A stretch of DNA of 64,000 nucleotides, taken from NCBI RefSeq assembly GCF_003457605.1, contig NZ_QRAN01000004.1, positions 186,001-250,000 of the forward strand. The letters are read 5' to 3'. Of the stretch, positions 19,065 through 28,442 are shown in pieces. Within the stretch, counting starts at the first letter, position 1, and each line of letters opens with the position of its first letter. Below the pieces are notes generated by a model. That model saw nothing but the letters and a program-made list of their open reading frames with translations. It was not told the DNA's origin and ran no database searches. Source of the DNA: Seongchinamella sediminis (GTDB taxonomy: Bacteria; Pseudomonadota; Gammaproteobacteria; Pseudomonadales; Halieaceae). The position numbers were made by a program, and so were the translations under genes.

Positions 19065-20225
19065 ATGTACTTCGATTATGACTACTGGTGGCGGGTCGTC
19101 CGCCACGTCTGGGGCCTGCGGGGTTGGGATGGACGCACGCGTATGCTGCTGCGCCTGTTGCTGGTGGTTCCACTGGTGAGCCTGTTCCATGGCCTGTGCT
19201 TTATGCTCGACTACCTGCTGTTCTGGCGGCTCTGGTCGCAACGGGTAGAGCAACCGGTCTTTATCGTCGGCCATGGCCGCTCAGGAACAACCCTGATGCA
19301 CCGGCTGATGAGCGCCGACGGCGAGCGCTTCAGCTATTTTCTGTACTGGGAAATGTTCTTTCCGTCACTGCTGCAGAAAAAGATCATTCGCGGCCTGGGC
19401 TGGATCGACGCGAAGTTGCTGCGCGGGTTTGTGCACAACAGGCTAAAAATCTGGGACGACAAGAAGTTCGGGCCCTACCGGCACATGCATTACATGAGCC
19501 TGTGGAGTGCCGAGGAAGACTGTTTCGCCATGGGCTCGGCATTTGTCACCCAGCAGTGGTCGCTGGAAATACCGATGATGGATGTGGTGGACTTTTTCCA
19601 CCTCGACCAGATGGCGGACAAGCGTCGGCGCTGGATGGGGCATTACCGGCAACTGGTCAAGCGCCAGTTACTGCTCAATGGCGGTGACAAGGTGCACCTG
19701 TCGAAGAATCCGCTGATGAGTGGCTGGGTCGATTCAATTATCGAAGAGTTCCCGGATGCCCGTATCGTGGTGATGATGCGCGACCCGGCCGAGTGCATAC
19801 CCAGCTGCCTGAAACTGGTGGAACACAGCTGGAAGGGCAAGGGCTGGCAGCCGGCTGACTACGAGCGTTCGCTGGCCCTGCTGACCGAGGTGTCCTTTGA
19901 CACGTTTGATAATCCGAAAGCCGTGCTGGCGGCCCATCCGGAAACGCCGCAAACCGTGGTCGATTACCGTGAACTCACCAGTGCACCGCGGGAGACGCTG
20001 CTGGCGGTCTACCAGGCACTGGGTATGACGGTCACCGACGAGTTTGACCACTGGCTGCGCCAGCAGGCGGAACGGGAAAAGAAACACAACAGCAAGTTCG
20101 AGTATAGTCTGGGCGACTTCCGCCTGAGCCGGGAGGAAATTCGCCAGCGGCTGGATGACTTCTATGAGGTTTACCAGTGGAAATCAGACCCGTACAACGA
20201 TGAGGTGAAAGAGAGCGAATCATGA
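19065..20225 (+). CDS. Sulfotransferase family protein
   Basis: This 386-residue protein has an N-terminal membrane-associated stretch (residues ~27-53) followed by a PAPS-dependent sulfotransferase domain. The 5'-phosphosulfate loop is VGHGRSGTTLMHRLMS near residue 67, and the 3'-phosphate site is MMRDPAECIPSCLKL near 240. Such Sulfotransfer_3-type proteins transfer sulfate to lipid or polysaccharide hydroxyls; the acceptor is unknown. It overlaps the next gene by ATGA at 20222, a strong sign of joint expression. Confidence 0.87.
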   Translation: MYFDYDYWWRVVRHVWGLRGWDGRTRMLLRLLLVVPLVSLFHGLCFMLDYLLFWRLWSQRVEQPVFIVGHGRSGTTLMHRLMSADGERFSYFLYWEMFFPSLLQKKIIRGLGWIDAKLLRGFVHNRLKIWDDKKFGPYRHMHYMSLWSAEEDCFAMGSAFVTQQWSLEIPMMDVVDFFHLDQMADKRRRWMGHYRQLVKRQLLLNGGDKVHLSKNPLMSGWVDSIIEEFPDARIVVMMRDPAECIPSCLKLVEHSWKGKGWQPADYERSLALLTEVSFDTFDNPKAVLAAHPETPQTVVDYRELTSAPRETLLAVYQALGMTVTDEFDHWLRQQAEREKKHNSKFEYSLGDFRLSREEIRQRLDDFYEVYQWKSDPYNDEVKESES

Positions 20226-21616
20226 CACACACAGACAATGACGCCAAAGCAGCAGAACTTGAGTTGAAGGCCGCGTTCGCCGATTTCATGGGTGAGCTGC
20301 AGGCCGCCCGGGACACCATCGACAACCCGCGTTACTTCCCCCCGGAGCCGAGTGATCGCAACCTGGCGGAAGGCTATCGCTATCTGTCGGGCTTCATGCA
20401 CCACGCCATCGAGCGCTGTTTTCACGACGACCCCGATTTCCCCGCGTTTCGCAATACCCTGTCGATCTTCAACAAGTCCACCATCGACAACGCCGACGCG
20501 ATTTATTTTTATGCCGGCATCGATGGCCGCAAGCGCTATCGCGTCAAGGGCAGGCCGGGTAACCACAGCCACTGGCGCGGCGGTCAGCGCAGCGGCGAGG
20601 GGCCCTTTGCCCCGCAGTACCTGATATTCGAGGTCACGTCCGGGCCGATCTCGGGCGACACCGGCAAACTGTCTGAGCTGGTCCCCGGACAGCGGCTCGG
20701 ATTCGGAACGCTGGATTCATCCACCATCAAAATCGAGAGCGATGGGTCCTTCGAGTTGATCCTCGCGCCGGATCGGCCCGAGGGCTACGAGGGCAACTTT
20801 ATCTGCACGCGCAAGCCGCCGAGCAAGCGCAATCCCGACGGGGGTGAACGTTTCGCCGATATTGTCAGCGGCCGGCAGCTGTTTTATGACTGGGACCAGG
20901 AGGAGGCCATCCACCTGGAGATCGAGTGCCTGGATACCGCCGGTTACCATCCCGAGCCGCTGAGTGCGGCGCAGGTGGCAGCAAACCTGCGCAAGATGGG
21001 CGGCATCATTCGCGGCCAGATGCGTTTCTGGCTGGAATTTTATGACGTCGTTCTGAACTGCAACCAGACCCACGAGGACGACGGCCGGCCCTATTTCATG
21101 CCGGTCAATGCCTATAACACGCCCAATGCGGCTTCCGGAGATACCGGCGGTGGCATGAGTACCAACATCTATGCTGGCGGTATATACGACCTGGGTGAAG
21201 ACGAGGCGCTGTTCATCGAAGCCGAGTTCAGCGGTGAACCGGTGTACACCAGCATGCACCTTGGCAACCTGTGGGGGGAATCGCCGGATTACGCCAACCA
21301 CCAGAGCAGCCTGAACCTCGCCCAGATGCACATCGGCGCCGACGGCAAGCAGCGCTGGGTGGTCGCCCACCGCGATCCCGGTGTGCAGAACTGGGTGGAT
21401 ACCACTGGGCTGCCACGCGGCTATCTCAGTCACCGCTGGGCCTATCCGGAGTTACCGCCAAAGGACCAGTGGCCCAAAATTCAGTGCCGGGTGATTGCCT
21501 TCGATGAGATTGAGTCCGCTTTTCCCGAGGACCAGCCGAAGGTGACCCCGGCGCAAAGGCGAGAGGAAATTCGCAAGCGGCAGCGACACGTGCAGCGGCG
21601 CTACCGGGTGTTTTAG
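20222..21616 (+). CDS. DUF1214-like protein of unknown function
   Basis: This 464-residue protein has no signal peptide. The C-terminal part (about 280-430) includes YFMPVNAYNTPNAA, IYDLGEDEALFIEAEF and the repeated aromatic pattern of DUF1214-like beta-domains found beside sulfotransferases in marine gammaproteobacteria. The N-terminal half is helical. It is translationally coupled to the sulfotransferase, so the two probably serve one pathway. No catalytic motif is recognised. Confidence 0.7.
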   Translation: MTHTDNDAKAAELELKAAFADFMGELQAARDTIDNPRYFPPEPSDRNLAEGYRYLSGFMHHAIERCFHDDPDFPAFRNTLSIFNKSTIDNADAIYFYAGIDGRKRYRVKGRPGNHSHWRGGQRSGEGPFAPQYLIFEVTSGPISGDTGKLSELVPGQRLGFGTLDSSTIKIESDGSFELILAPDRPEGYEGNFICTRKPPSKRNPDGGERFADIVSGRQLFYDWDQEEAIHLEIECLDTAGYHPEPLSAAQVAANLRKMGGIIRGQMRFWLEFYDVVLNCNQTHEDDGRPYFMPVNAYNTPNAASGDTGGGMSTNIYAGGIYDLGEDEALFIEAEFSGEPVYTSMHLGNLWGESPDYANHQSSLNLAQMHIGADGKQRWVVAHRDPGVQNWVDTTGLPRGYLSHRWAYPELPPKDQWPKIQCRVIAFDEIESAFPEDQPKVTPAQRREEIRKRQRHVQRRYRVF

Positions 21617-21699
21617 TGTGGGCAGGCCCCGGCAGTCGCCGGTGGTTTAATCTGTTTCACCGTGCAACCGGGCAGGGGGCTATCATTACCGGATAGTCT

Positions 21700-21715
21700 C
21701 CTGCAAAGTTGCAGG
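21700..21715. promoter_or_regulatory. Palindrome upstream of OYE-family gene
   Basis: CCTGCAA-AG-TTGCAGG is a perfect 7-bp inverted repeat 42 bases before the chosen ATG. It may be an operator; nothing ties it to a known regulator. Confidence 0.3.
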
Positions 21716-21756
21716 CTTACGTTCCCCAACCATTGCCGGCGCTGTTAACTGTTCAT

Positions 21757-23019
21757 ATGACCACACTGGAAAACACTGAAGTCCCCGCGGCCCCGTCGCC
21801 GTTCGAGCCACTCAAGCTGGGCCCCATCACCCTGCGCAACCGCTTTATCAAGTCCGGTGCCAATGAGGGCATGTGCCTGCAGGGGCGCCCCACCGCGGCG
21901 CTGGTAAACCACCATCGCGAGCTTGCCGCGGGTGGCGTGGGCATGACCACGGTGGCTTACCTGGCGGTGGCGTCGGTGGGGCGCACCCTGCCCAACCAGA
22001 CCTGGATGCGGCCGGAAATAGTGCCCGACCTGCGCGTGCTTACCGATGCGGTACACGCCGAGGGAGGGGCGATTTCCGCCCAGATTACCCACGGTGGATC
22101 CTTCGTCACCGGCATGCACGTGCGCGGCCGGCTGATCAGTGCCTCCTCGGGGTTCAACCCTGCGGGACTGATGAAGGCCAATTTCCTGCAGCGCAAGATG
22201 AACCAGGCGGATATGGATCGGGTGACGGCCGAATTCGTCGAGGCGGCGAAACTGGCCCGCGAGGCGGGCTTCGACGCGGTAGAGATTCACATGGGCCATG
22301 GCTACCTGCTCAACCAGTTCATCTCCCCCATGAGCAACAAGCGGACCGATGAATACGGCGGCAGTGCTGAAAACCGGGTTCGTTTCCCGGCCCGGGTACT
22401 GGCCGCGGTGCGCGAGGCGGTGGGGGACGATGTGGCCGTGCTGGCCAAGATCAATGTCGCCGATGGCCCCAGCCGCGGCGCCACGGTAGAAGATGCCATC
22501 GTCACTGCCAGGGCCCTGCAGCAGGCTGGCGCCCACATGCTGGTGCTGTCCGGTGGCCGCAACGTCGAGTCCACCTGGTTCATGTTTGGTAGCAACATGA
22601 ACCGCGAGGAGATCATGAAGGTGATGAAGCTGACCGGCGATTGGCTCAGTGCCCTGATGATGAAGGTAGCGGCATTCTCCGAGCGCAAGATCGACTTCCG
22701 GGAAATGTACTTCCGCGAGTACTCGCAGAAGATTCGCGCCGCCGTGGACCTGCCGCTGGCCTACCTTGGGGGCGTCAAGTCACTGGACAATGTCGAAACG
22801 GCCATGGCCGATGGTTTCGAGACTGTGGTGCTGGCCCGCGCGCTGTTGCGCGACCCGGACCTGGTGGCCCAGTTCCAGGGCGGGCAGATGCGCCAGTCGC
22901 GTTGTGACAACTGTAACGCCTGCGTTGCCTATATCTACCATCCGGACGGCACGCGCTGTATCCACCGGGATGCGAACGACCCGCAGGCCAACCGGATATT
23001 TGCTGCCGACGCGGGTTGA
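21757..23019 (+). CDS. NADH:flavin oxidoreductase (old yellow enzyme family, Fe-S type)
   Basis: This 420-residue TIM-barrel flavoprotein has the FMN-binding and substrate motifs RNRFIKSG, AQITHGGSF and AVEIHMGHGYLLNQF, the SPMSNKRTDEYGGS signature, and the C-terminal cluster CDNCNACV...C of the 2,4-dienoyl-CoA-reductase-like branch. It ends without the second Rossmann domain of FadH, so it is a single-domain enoate reductase. ATG at 21757 is preferred over TTG at 21709 because homologues begin close to this point. The role may be reduction of unsaturated lipids or steroids. Confidence 0.88.
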   Translation: MTTLENTEVPAAPSPFEPLKLGPITLRNRFIKSGANEGMCLQGRPTAALVNHHRELAAGGVGMTTVAYLAVASVGRTLPNQTWMRPEIVPDLRVLTDAVHAEGGAISAQITHGGSFVTGMHVRGRLISASSGFNPAGLMKANFLQRKMNQADMDRVTAEFVEAAKLAREAGFDAVEIHMGHGYLLNQFISPMSNKRTDEYGGSAENRVRFPARVLAAVREAVGDDVAVLAKINVADGPSRGATVEDAIVTARALQQAGAHMLVLSGGRNVESTWFMFGSNMNREEIMKVMKLTGDWLSALMMKVAAFSERKIDFREMYFREYSQKIRAAVDLPLAYLGGVKSLDNVETAMADGFETVVLARALLRDPDLVAQFQGGQMRQSRCDNCNACVAYIYHPDGTRCIHRDANDPQANRIFAADAG

Positions 23020-23311
23020 TCCTGCCGGCGGCCCCGCCAGGGTCGCCGCGACAACTACCGTAATTTACCCCTGCACCGGGACAATCATGTCCTGGATCAA
23101 TACTTGTACAGCTTATAACGACTATTAGCGAGAACCGGTTGCTCCCGGGCCGGTCCGCTCCTACTATGCGCGCCGGCGCCCCCGGGTGCCGCAGGCCTGT
23201 CGTCTCGCGCCATGCTGTTGTCGCGGACGGCCATCCTGTCCAGGGCTTTCCAGCCCTACACTTTGCAGCAATTCCATAGTGACTGTTTGCTTTTTTCCTC
23301 GGGAGAGTGTT
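23020..23311. other. Intergenic region before the small exported peptide
   Basis: No gene is recognised on either strand. It holds GC-rich inverted repeats soon after the OYE stop (GGCGGC/GCCGCG, which may act as terminator) and ACCGG/CCGGT pairs near 23140-23155, and an AT-richer stretch before the peptide gene. Confidence 0.5.
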
Positions 23312-23434
23312 ATGAAAAAGTTCGTACCTTTTGTATTTATCGCTGTCATGTCTGCTTTGATTGGCGCCAAGATCGCCGTTGCCGGAGACGTGGCTGTCGA
23401 CACCGGCGCTAGCCAGGTGGAACTGCGCAACTAA
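23312..23434 (+). CDS. 40-residue exported peptide
   Basis: Starting at ATG 23312 with GGGAG seven to nine bases upstream, the product has a textbook signal peptide: MKKF, a hydrophobic core, then KIAVA as the cleavage site. The predicted mature part is only 16 residues, GDVAVDTGASQVELRN, acidic and without cysteine. It stands alone, 292 bases after the OYE gene, and no family is recognised. It could be a secreted signal peptide, a short periplasmic protein, or the signal-peptide-plus-tail of a truncated gene; no continuation is seen in other frames downstream. Confidence 0.6.
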   Translation: MKKFVPFVFIAVMSALIGAKIAVAGDVAVDTGASQVELRN

Positions 23435-23554
23435 GCGCGGGACACTGTCATCCTGAAGGGGGCTGCGGCCTACTTTTTTGTGCCCGGAATTTGCCGTCGA
23501 GGCGCTCCTTGGCCTTGCGCGCGGCGCTTTTCGTGATGGGGTAGGGAGAAGCCC

Positions 23555-24175
23555 TCATTGCCCCTGGTGGCTTCTCTCGACCCCGTCAAGAAAGGTGCTG
23601 GCGCTGCTGCGCAGCATGTCATAGACATTGGCCTCGGGCAGGAATAGCGAGAGCTTGCCGTTGATGTTCAGCACCGCCAGGCCGTGGGCCAGCGCCCACA
23701 TCTTTACCGCCAGGTCGAGCGCGTCGACGTCAACGAAATGCTGCCGGTCGCACCAGGCCTGAACCGCCTGCAGGAAAATCGTAAAGCCCGGCTGGTTGAT
23801 CGCCTCGGTGTCCCCTGCAGTCGCCGCTGCGATGGCTTGCCGCTCGTTCCACATCAGCTGGTAGAAAGCGGGGCGCTCGGAGACATATTTGATGTATGCC
23901 AGGCCCAGGGCAATAACGCACTCGCGTGAGCCCAGGTCGTGCTGCTCGCGGGTCTGCAGGGCGCTGTCCGCCAGGCCGATGAAGCACAGCTGTGCAACCG
24001 CATTCAGCAGGTCATCCCGGTCCCGAAAGTGACGGTAGGGGGCGGCGGCGCTGACACCGGCCCGTTTGGCGGCGTCGGAGATGGTGAAATCCGGGCAGCC
24101 GGCTTCCTCGATCAATTCTGCAGCCGCGATGATCAGGGCATTACGCAGGTCGCCGTGGTGGTAGTTTTTGCTCAT
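23555..24175 (-). CDS. TetR-family repressor of the RND efflux operon
   Basis: This 206-residue protein has an N-terminal HTH (TISDAAKRAGVSAAAPYRHF, residues ~31-50) and the TetR_C WHG-type ligand domain. ATG 24175 overlaps the RND pump stop (ATGA), so it is the last gene of the adaptor-pump-regulator operon. A longer frame to 24586 is a shadow of the pump gene. Its likely operators are the two matching inverted repeats at 28424-28463. Confidence 0.92.
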   Translation of the reverse strand: MSKNYHHGDLRNALIIAAAELIEEAGCPDFTISDAAKRAGVSAAAPYRHFRDRDDLLNAVAQLCFIGLADSALQTREQHDLGSRECVIALGLAYIKYVSERPAFYQLMWNERQAIAAATAGDTEAINQPGFTIFLQAVQAWCDRQHFVDVDALDLAVKMWALAHGLAVLNINGKLSLFLPEANVYDMLRSSASTFLDGVERSHQGQ

Positions 24176-27100
24176 GTTGCGCTCCCTGCCAGGCGCTGCA
24201 GCAGCGACAGCGGCCTGCCCAGTCGAACGCTCAACAGAAACAGGGGCGGGACCAGGAAGAACGAGATGATGGTCGACAACAACACGCCACCGGCAATGGC
24301 CATGGCGAATGGCGGCCAGAACTGGCTGCCCTCCAGGATCAGTGGCAGGAATCCGCCGAAGGTGGTCAGGGTGGTGGACACAATGTGCCGGCTTGAGTCC
24401 ATGACCACACTGCGGATGGCGTACGCATCGCCCTGCAGGGCGTGCGCGTTCTGCTGCAGGGCGGTCATGATGATAATCGCCGCGTTGATGGATACGCCGA
24501 TGGAACCGATCACCCCGATCAGCGACATGATGCCGAAGGGGTACTGGAACACCGCCAGCGACAGCAGTGACAGCCCCAGGGAGCAAACGCAGACCAGCAG
24601 GGCCACGCCCGACAGTCGCCAGGAATTGAAGGTCAGTACAATGGTCGCCACCAGGGCCGACAGGATCAGGCCCATCGGAGCCATGATCTTGTCGACTACC
24701 TTGGCTCTCTCGTCGGTGTCGCCGCCGTAGACGATCCGGTACCCCGGCGGCATCTCGATGGGGTTGGCCTTGAGGTCGGCTACCAGCGGCTTCAGGGCCT
24801 CTTCCGGCAGGGTACCGCGGGTGATGTAGCCCTGGACGATATTTACCCGCTCACCGTTAATACGGGTAATGGGGCTTTGCGAGGGCTCCAGGGCGGGCTG
24901 GCCGAGGGCGTTCAGCGGCAAGCCCGCCGCCGCGGAGCCGGGATTCATGCCCACCGGCAGGCGGATATCAGCGATCTGGTCTGGCGTGCTCCAGTCGGAC
25001 TCACTGAGGCGTACCCGCACCGGCAGGCGTTCGGTGCCTTCCAGCACCTCGCCGCCTACCTGTCCGCTCAGGGAGTCATTGAGCGCTGCCGCCGCATCGG
25101 TCAGCTGCAGCTTGGCCAGCCGCAGGCGTTCCTCGTCGAGATGAAATACCACCTTGGGGGCGCCACCGATCAGGGTGGTGGTGGTGTGAATCACCTGCGG
25201 CGTTTGTTCCATCCGCCGGCGGTATTCATCGCCAAGGCTTTGCAGAACCGCGAGATTGGGGCCGTGTATCTCGATTTCCAGCGGCGCTGTTACCGGCGGA
25301 CCCTGGTAGATACCGCGGACGATAATACGGGCCTGCGGGTAGTCGCGGTCGAGTTCCCGCTGCAGCCTGCGGATGAGCTCATCGGTGGCGCGCGGGTCAG
25401 TGGTGATAACCAGCGCCTCAGCCCAGGAGGGAATGCCTTCCCGGGAGCGGTACATATTGTAGTAGAAGGCCGGTGCGCTCTCGCCGAGCGTCCAGTCTAC
25501 CCGCTTGATCAGCGGGTCGTCCCGCAGCCGTTGGTCCAGGCGCTCTACCAGTGCCCGGGTATCGTAAATCGAGCGCCCATCAGCGAGCTTGACCTGGATA
25601 TACATCTGGTCGCGGTCGGTGCCGGGGAAGAACTGGGCGGTGAGGGTAGGGAAGGCGAGAAAGCCTGTCACTGGCAGGGCCAGCGCAAGGGCGATGGCGC
25701 CCACCGGGTGTTGCAGGCTCCAGTCCATGGCCCTTGCCAGCGCTTCGCCCAGGCGCCCGCTGGCCATGCCGCCAGTATACCAGTGCGCGGATTCCTCGGC
25801 GCTCCGCGGCAGTACCCAGGCGGCCAGCACCGGCGTGACAATGATGGCCAGCAGGGTCGAGGAAATCAGCATGATGATGACGGCGGTCGCCACGGCGCCG
25901 ATAAAGTCGCCACCGGGGCCCGGCATGATAGCCATGGGCATGAAGGCCAGGATGGTGGTCACCGCCGAGGACAGCAGCGGAATACGCAGCCGGTCAACCG
26001 AGCCGGAAATCGCCTCCAGGGGGAGCTGGCCCTGCAGCAGTCGCTTGCGAATCTCGTCGGTCATGACAATGGATCCGTCAACCAGCAGGCCGAGGGCGAC
26101 GATCAGGCCGGTAATGGACATCTGGTGCAGGGCCAGACCGTTGCGCTCCATGATGGCGACGGAGATCAGTCCACACAGGGGCAGAATGACGGCGACCACC
26201 ACCGCGGCGCGCCAGCCCAGGGTGAACAACAACACCAGGATGACCAGCACAATACCGATCGCCAGGTTTTTGCTGACTTCAAGCAGACGGCTCTCGGCGT
26301 AGATACTCTGGTCGAAGGTCTTCTCGAAGCGCAGGCTTGCCGGCGCCCCGGCGCTGTAATCGTCCAGCAACTGCTGGAAGCTGTCCGCCCACTTGTCGAC
26401 CTGCCGGCCGTCTTCCATGGCGACCCCGACAAGCACACCGGGGCGTCCCTGGATCAGCGCCATGGCTGGAGGCGGTGACACGGCCGCCTTGTAGACACGG
26501 CCAAGGTCGGAGATGCGGGTGGCACTGCCCTGGCTTGAGGTAACCACGATGACGTCACGGATGCGGGTCAGGGAGTCGAAATCGCCGGCCAGTTCGATCA
26601 GCATATCAGTGCCCGCACCGGCGGCCCGGCCGGAGGAGACCTTGGCGTCCGCCGCCCGCAGCGCCGCGGTGACCTGCTGCAGGCTAAGGCCGCGGGACAC
26701 CAGTGCATCCTCGTCGATCTCCACCCGTATTTCCTCCAGCGGCTCGCCGAATACTTCCGCGAATTTGGTGCCGTCGAGGTTGCGGGCGTGGTCGGCAAAG
26801 TCCTCACCGATGCGCGCGGTAAGAGCCAGCGGTACCCCGTGCGCGGGATCGGCGGAAATGGCGACGATGGCCGTGAACGAGCGCAGGCGATCGTTATCGA
26901 AAGAGGGGTCGGCCACCCCCGCGGGAAACTGGCTGGCCGCATCGCTCATGGCATCGCGCACCTCTGACCAGATCCTTTCCAGTTCCTCCTCTGCCAGGGT
27001 GTCGACAAGGCGGATGTTGATGAAGGAAACCCCGGAGCTACTGCTCGACTCCAGCTTGTCCACCTCTGATATCTTGCGTAGTTCGTCCTCCAGTGGCTTG

Positions 27101-27288
27101 GTCACCAGGGCTTCCACCCGGTCCGGGGTGGCGCCGGGGTAAAACGTGGTGATGGTGCCGGCAAAGTTGGTCAGGGTTGGTTCTTCCTGGCGCGGAATGT
27201 TCTGGAAGCTGTTCAGGCCAACGGCGATGACACAGATGATGATCAACGCGAAATAGCGCGAGTGGCGGTAAATATAGCGGGCCAGCAT
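24172..27288 (-). CDS. RND efflux transporter permease subunit
   Basis: This 1038-residue inner-membrane pump has the AcrB-like 12-helix plan with two large periplasmic loops. The helix-4 motif is LLVDGSIVMTDE: the first proton-relay aspartate is kept, but the second of the usual DD pair is glycine, as in metal-RND and several uncharacterised branches. GVIGSIGVSINAAIII near residue 940 is the equivalent late helix. It is coupled by one base to the adaptor gene and by ATGA to the repressor. No outer-membrane channel gene is adjacent, so a TolC elsewhere is needed. Confidence 0.95.
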   Translation of the reverse strand: MLARYIYRHSRYFALIIICVIAVGLNSFQNIPRQEEPTLTNFAGTITTFYPGATPDRVEALVTKPLEDELRKISEVDKLESSSSSGVSFINIRLVDTLAEEELERIWSEVRDAMSDAASQFPAGVADPSFDNDRLRSFTAIVAISADPAHGVPLALTARIGEDFADHARNLDGTKFAEVFGEPLEEIRVEIDEDALVSRGLSLQQVTAALRAADAKVSSGRAAGAGTDMLIELAGDFDSLTRIRDVIVVTSSQGSATRISDLGRVYKAAVSPPPAMALIQGRPGVLVGVAMEDGRQVDKWADSFQQLLDDYSAGAPASLRFEKTFDQSIYAESRLLEVSKNLAIGIVLVILVLLFTLGWRAAVVVAVILPLCGLISVAIMERNGLALHQMSITGLIVALGLLVDGSIVMTDEIRKRLLQGQLPLEAISGSVDRLRIPLLSSAVTTILAFMPMAIMPGPGGDFIGAVATAVIIMLISSTLLAIIVTPVLAAWVLPRSAEESAHWYTGGMASGRLGEALARAMDWSLQHPVGAIALALALPVTGFLAFPTLTAQFFPGTDRDQMYIQVKLADGRSIYDTRALVERLDQRLRDDPLIKRVDWTLGESAPAFYYNMYRSREGIPSWAEALVITTDPRATDELIRRLQRELDRDYPQARIIVRGIYQGPPVTAPLEIEIHGPNLAVLQSLGDEYRRRMEQTPQVIHTTTTLIGGAPKVVFHLDEERLRLAKLQLTDAAAALNDSLSGQVGGEVLEGTERLPVRVRLSESDWSTPDQIADIRLPVGMNPGSAAAGLPLNALGQPALEPSQSPITRINGERVNIVQGYITRGTLPEEALKPLVADLKANPIEMPPGYRIVYGGDTDERAKVVDKIMAPMGLILSALVATIVLTFNSWRLSGVALLVCVCSLGLSLLSLAVFQYPFGIMSLIGVIGSIGVSINAAIIIMTALQQNAHALQGDAYAIRSVVMDSSRHIVSTTLTTFGGFLPLILEGSQFWPPFAMAIAGGVLLSTIISFFLVPPLFLLSVRLGRPLSLLQRLAGSAT

Positions 27289-27289
27289 G

Positions 27290-28408
27290 TCAGTCTGTTC
27301 CTGCTACCGCGACCAGGGTGCCCGGGGTGGTGCGGTGCACGCCGGTTGCCACCACCTGGCTGCCGTCGCCCAGTGAGCCCCTGACGTAGGCCATATCGCC
27401 CTGGGTTTCCAGTACCTCGACAACCTCGCGGGCGGTGCGCATGCCCTCGGCAGACGGTTCCAGGCGCAGCACCGTCCACAGTCCGCGGCTGCTCTCCAGC
27501 AGGGCGGCAATGGGCAGCCAGCCGCCCCGGCCCTGAACGGTTTCCTCCATGATCAGGGTAATGGGTTCACCGTCCACCGCGTCAATCCCCTCGGGAATGG
27601 CGAATACCGCTGTGGTGACCCGGGTTACCGGGTCGACATCGGGCCGCACTGTCAGCAGGGAACTGGCAAAGGTTTTGCCGCGCAGCCTGAGGGTGTACTC
27701 ACTGCCCGGCTGCAGCGACCTGGCCTTGGCCACTGCCACCCCGATGTTGGCTTCGCGACCCGCGGTTTCGATGAGCTGCACCACCGGCGTTCCCGGGTTG
27801 ACCACCGCACCTTCCTGCACGAACCGGTCTGCGATCACCCCGGCGTAGGGCGCCCGCAGGGTGGCCTTGTCAATTTGTATTTCTATGCTGCGCAGGCGGG
27901 CGGCCACCGCCTCGACCCGCGACTCCAGGGCTTTCGCCCGCAGCCGGGTCTCGTCAACCGCTTCCCGGGAGACCGCGCCGGTCTCCCGCAGTTCCGCCTG
28001 GCGCCGGGCTTTCAGTTTCGCCAGCTCCAGTTCCGACCGGGCCTGGGCGAGGTCGGCACTGGTCGCCCGGTAGCTGGCCTGCAGCGAGGCGTCGTCGAGG
28101 CGGGCGATCAGCTGGCCCCTGGCCACCGGGCTGCCCTCGCGCCAGGGCAGCTCGGCGATGGTTCCGGCAATCTCGAACCCCAGTCGTGCCTTGCGGCCCG
28201 CGGCGACCAGGCCGAGGTAAGACACTTTCCGCTGGTAGCTGTCCTGTAAGTGGTAAGGGGTTGTCGCTACCGTCAGCGGGACACGGTCCACGGGCTTGTC
28301 GCCCATGGCCAGGCGGGCGTGGAGTAGCCCGGTCAGTCCAATGGTGATGATGGCGGCCAAGACCACCCCGATCAGGCCCGGTAATCTGCTGTTCTTGCCC
28401 GTGTTCAT
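27290..28408 (-). CDS. RND efflux periplasmic adaptor (membrane fusion protein)
   Basis: This 372-residue HlyD-family protein has a single N-terminal helix (VVLAAIITIGLTGLLHA), a lipoyl/barrel-sandwich half with GRKARLGFEIAGTIAEL, a long coiled-coil hairpin (residues ~105-170), and beta-barrel and membrane-proximal domains. It links the RND pump to an outer-membrane channel. It is the first gene of the operon, directly downstream of the double operator and promoter. Confidence 0.93.
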   Translation of the reverse strand: MNTGKNSRLPGLIGVVLAAIITIGLTGLLHARLAMGDKPVDRVPLTVATTPYHLQDSYQRKVSYLGLVAAGRKARLGFEIAGTIAELPWREGSPVARGQLIARLDDASLQASYRATSADLAQARSELELAKLKARRQAELRETGAVSREAVDETRLRAKALESRVEAVAARLRSIEIQIDKATLRAPYAGVIADRFVQEGAVVNPGTPVVQLIETAGREANIGVAVAKARSLQPGSEYTLRLRGKTFASSLLTVRPDVDPVTRVTTAVFAIPEGIDAVDGEPITLIMEETVQGRGGWLPIAALLESSRGLWTVLRLEPSAEGMRTAREVVEVLETQGDMAYVRGSLGDGSQVVATGVHRTTPGTLVAVAGTD

Positions 28409-28423
28409 GGGGGGGAATCCAGG

Positions 28424-28442
28424 ATGTTAATGACAATAACAT
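28424..28442. promoter_or_regulatory. Second, imperfect TetR operator
   Basis: ATGTTAA-N5-ATAACAT has one mismatch from the perfect operator next to it and the same 5-base spacer. Its centre is 21 bp from the centre of the first, two helix turns. Confidence 0.6.

Noticed and set aside
23555-24586. Long 343-codon version of the TetR gene
   Set aside because: The extra N-terminal part is out-of-frame RND coding sequence; the TetR starts at the ATGA overlap.
24877-26478. Open frame of 533 codons antisense to the RND pump
   Set aside because: Low-complexity His/Gly/Gln-rich translation and full overlap with a well-supported pump gene.
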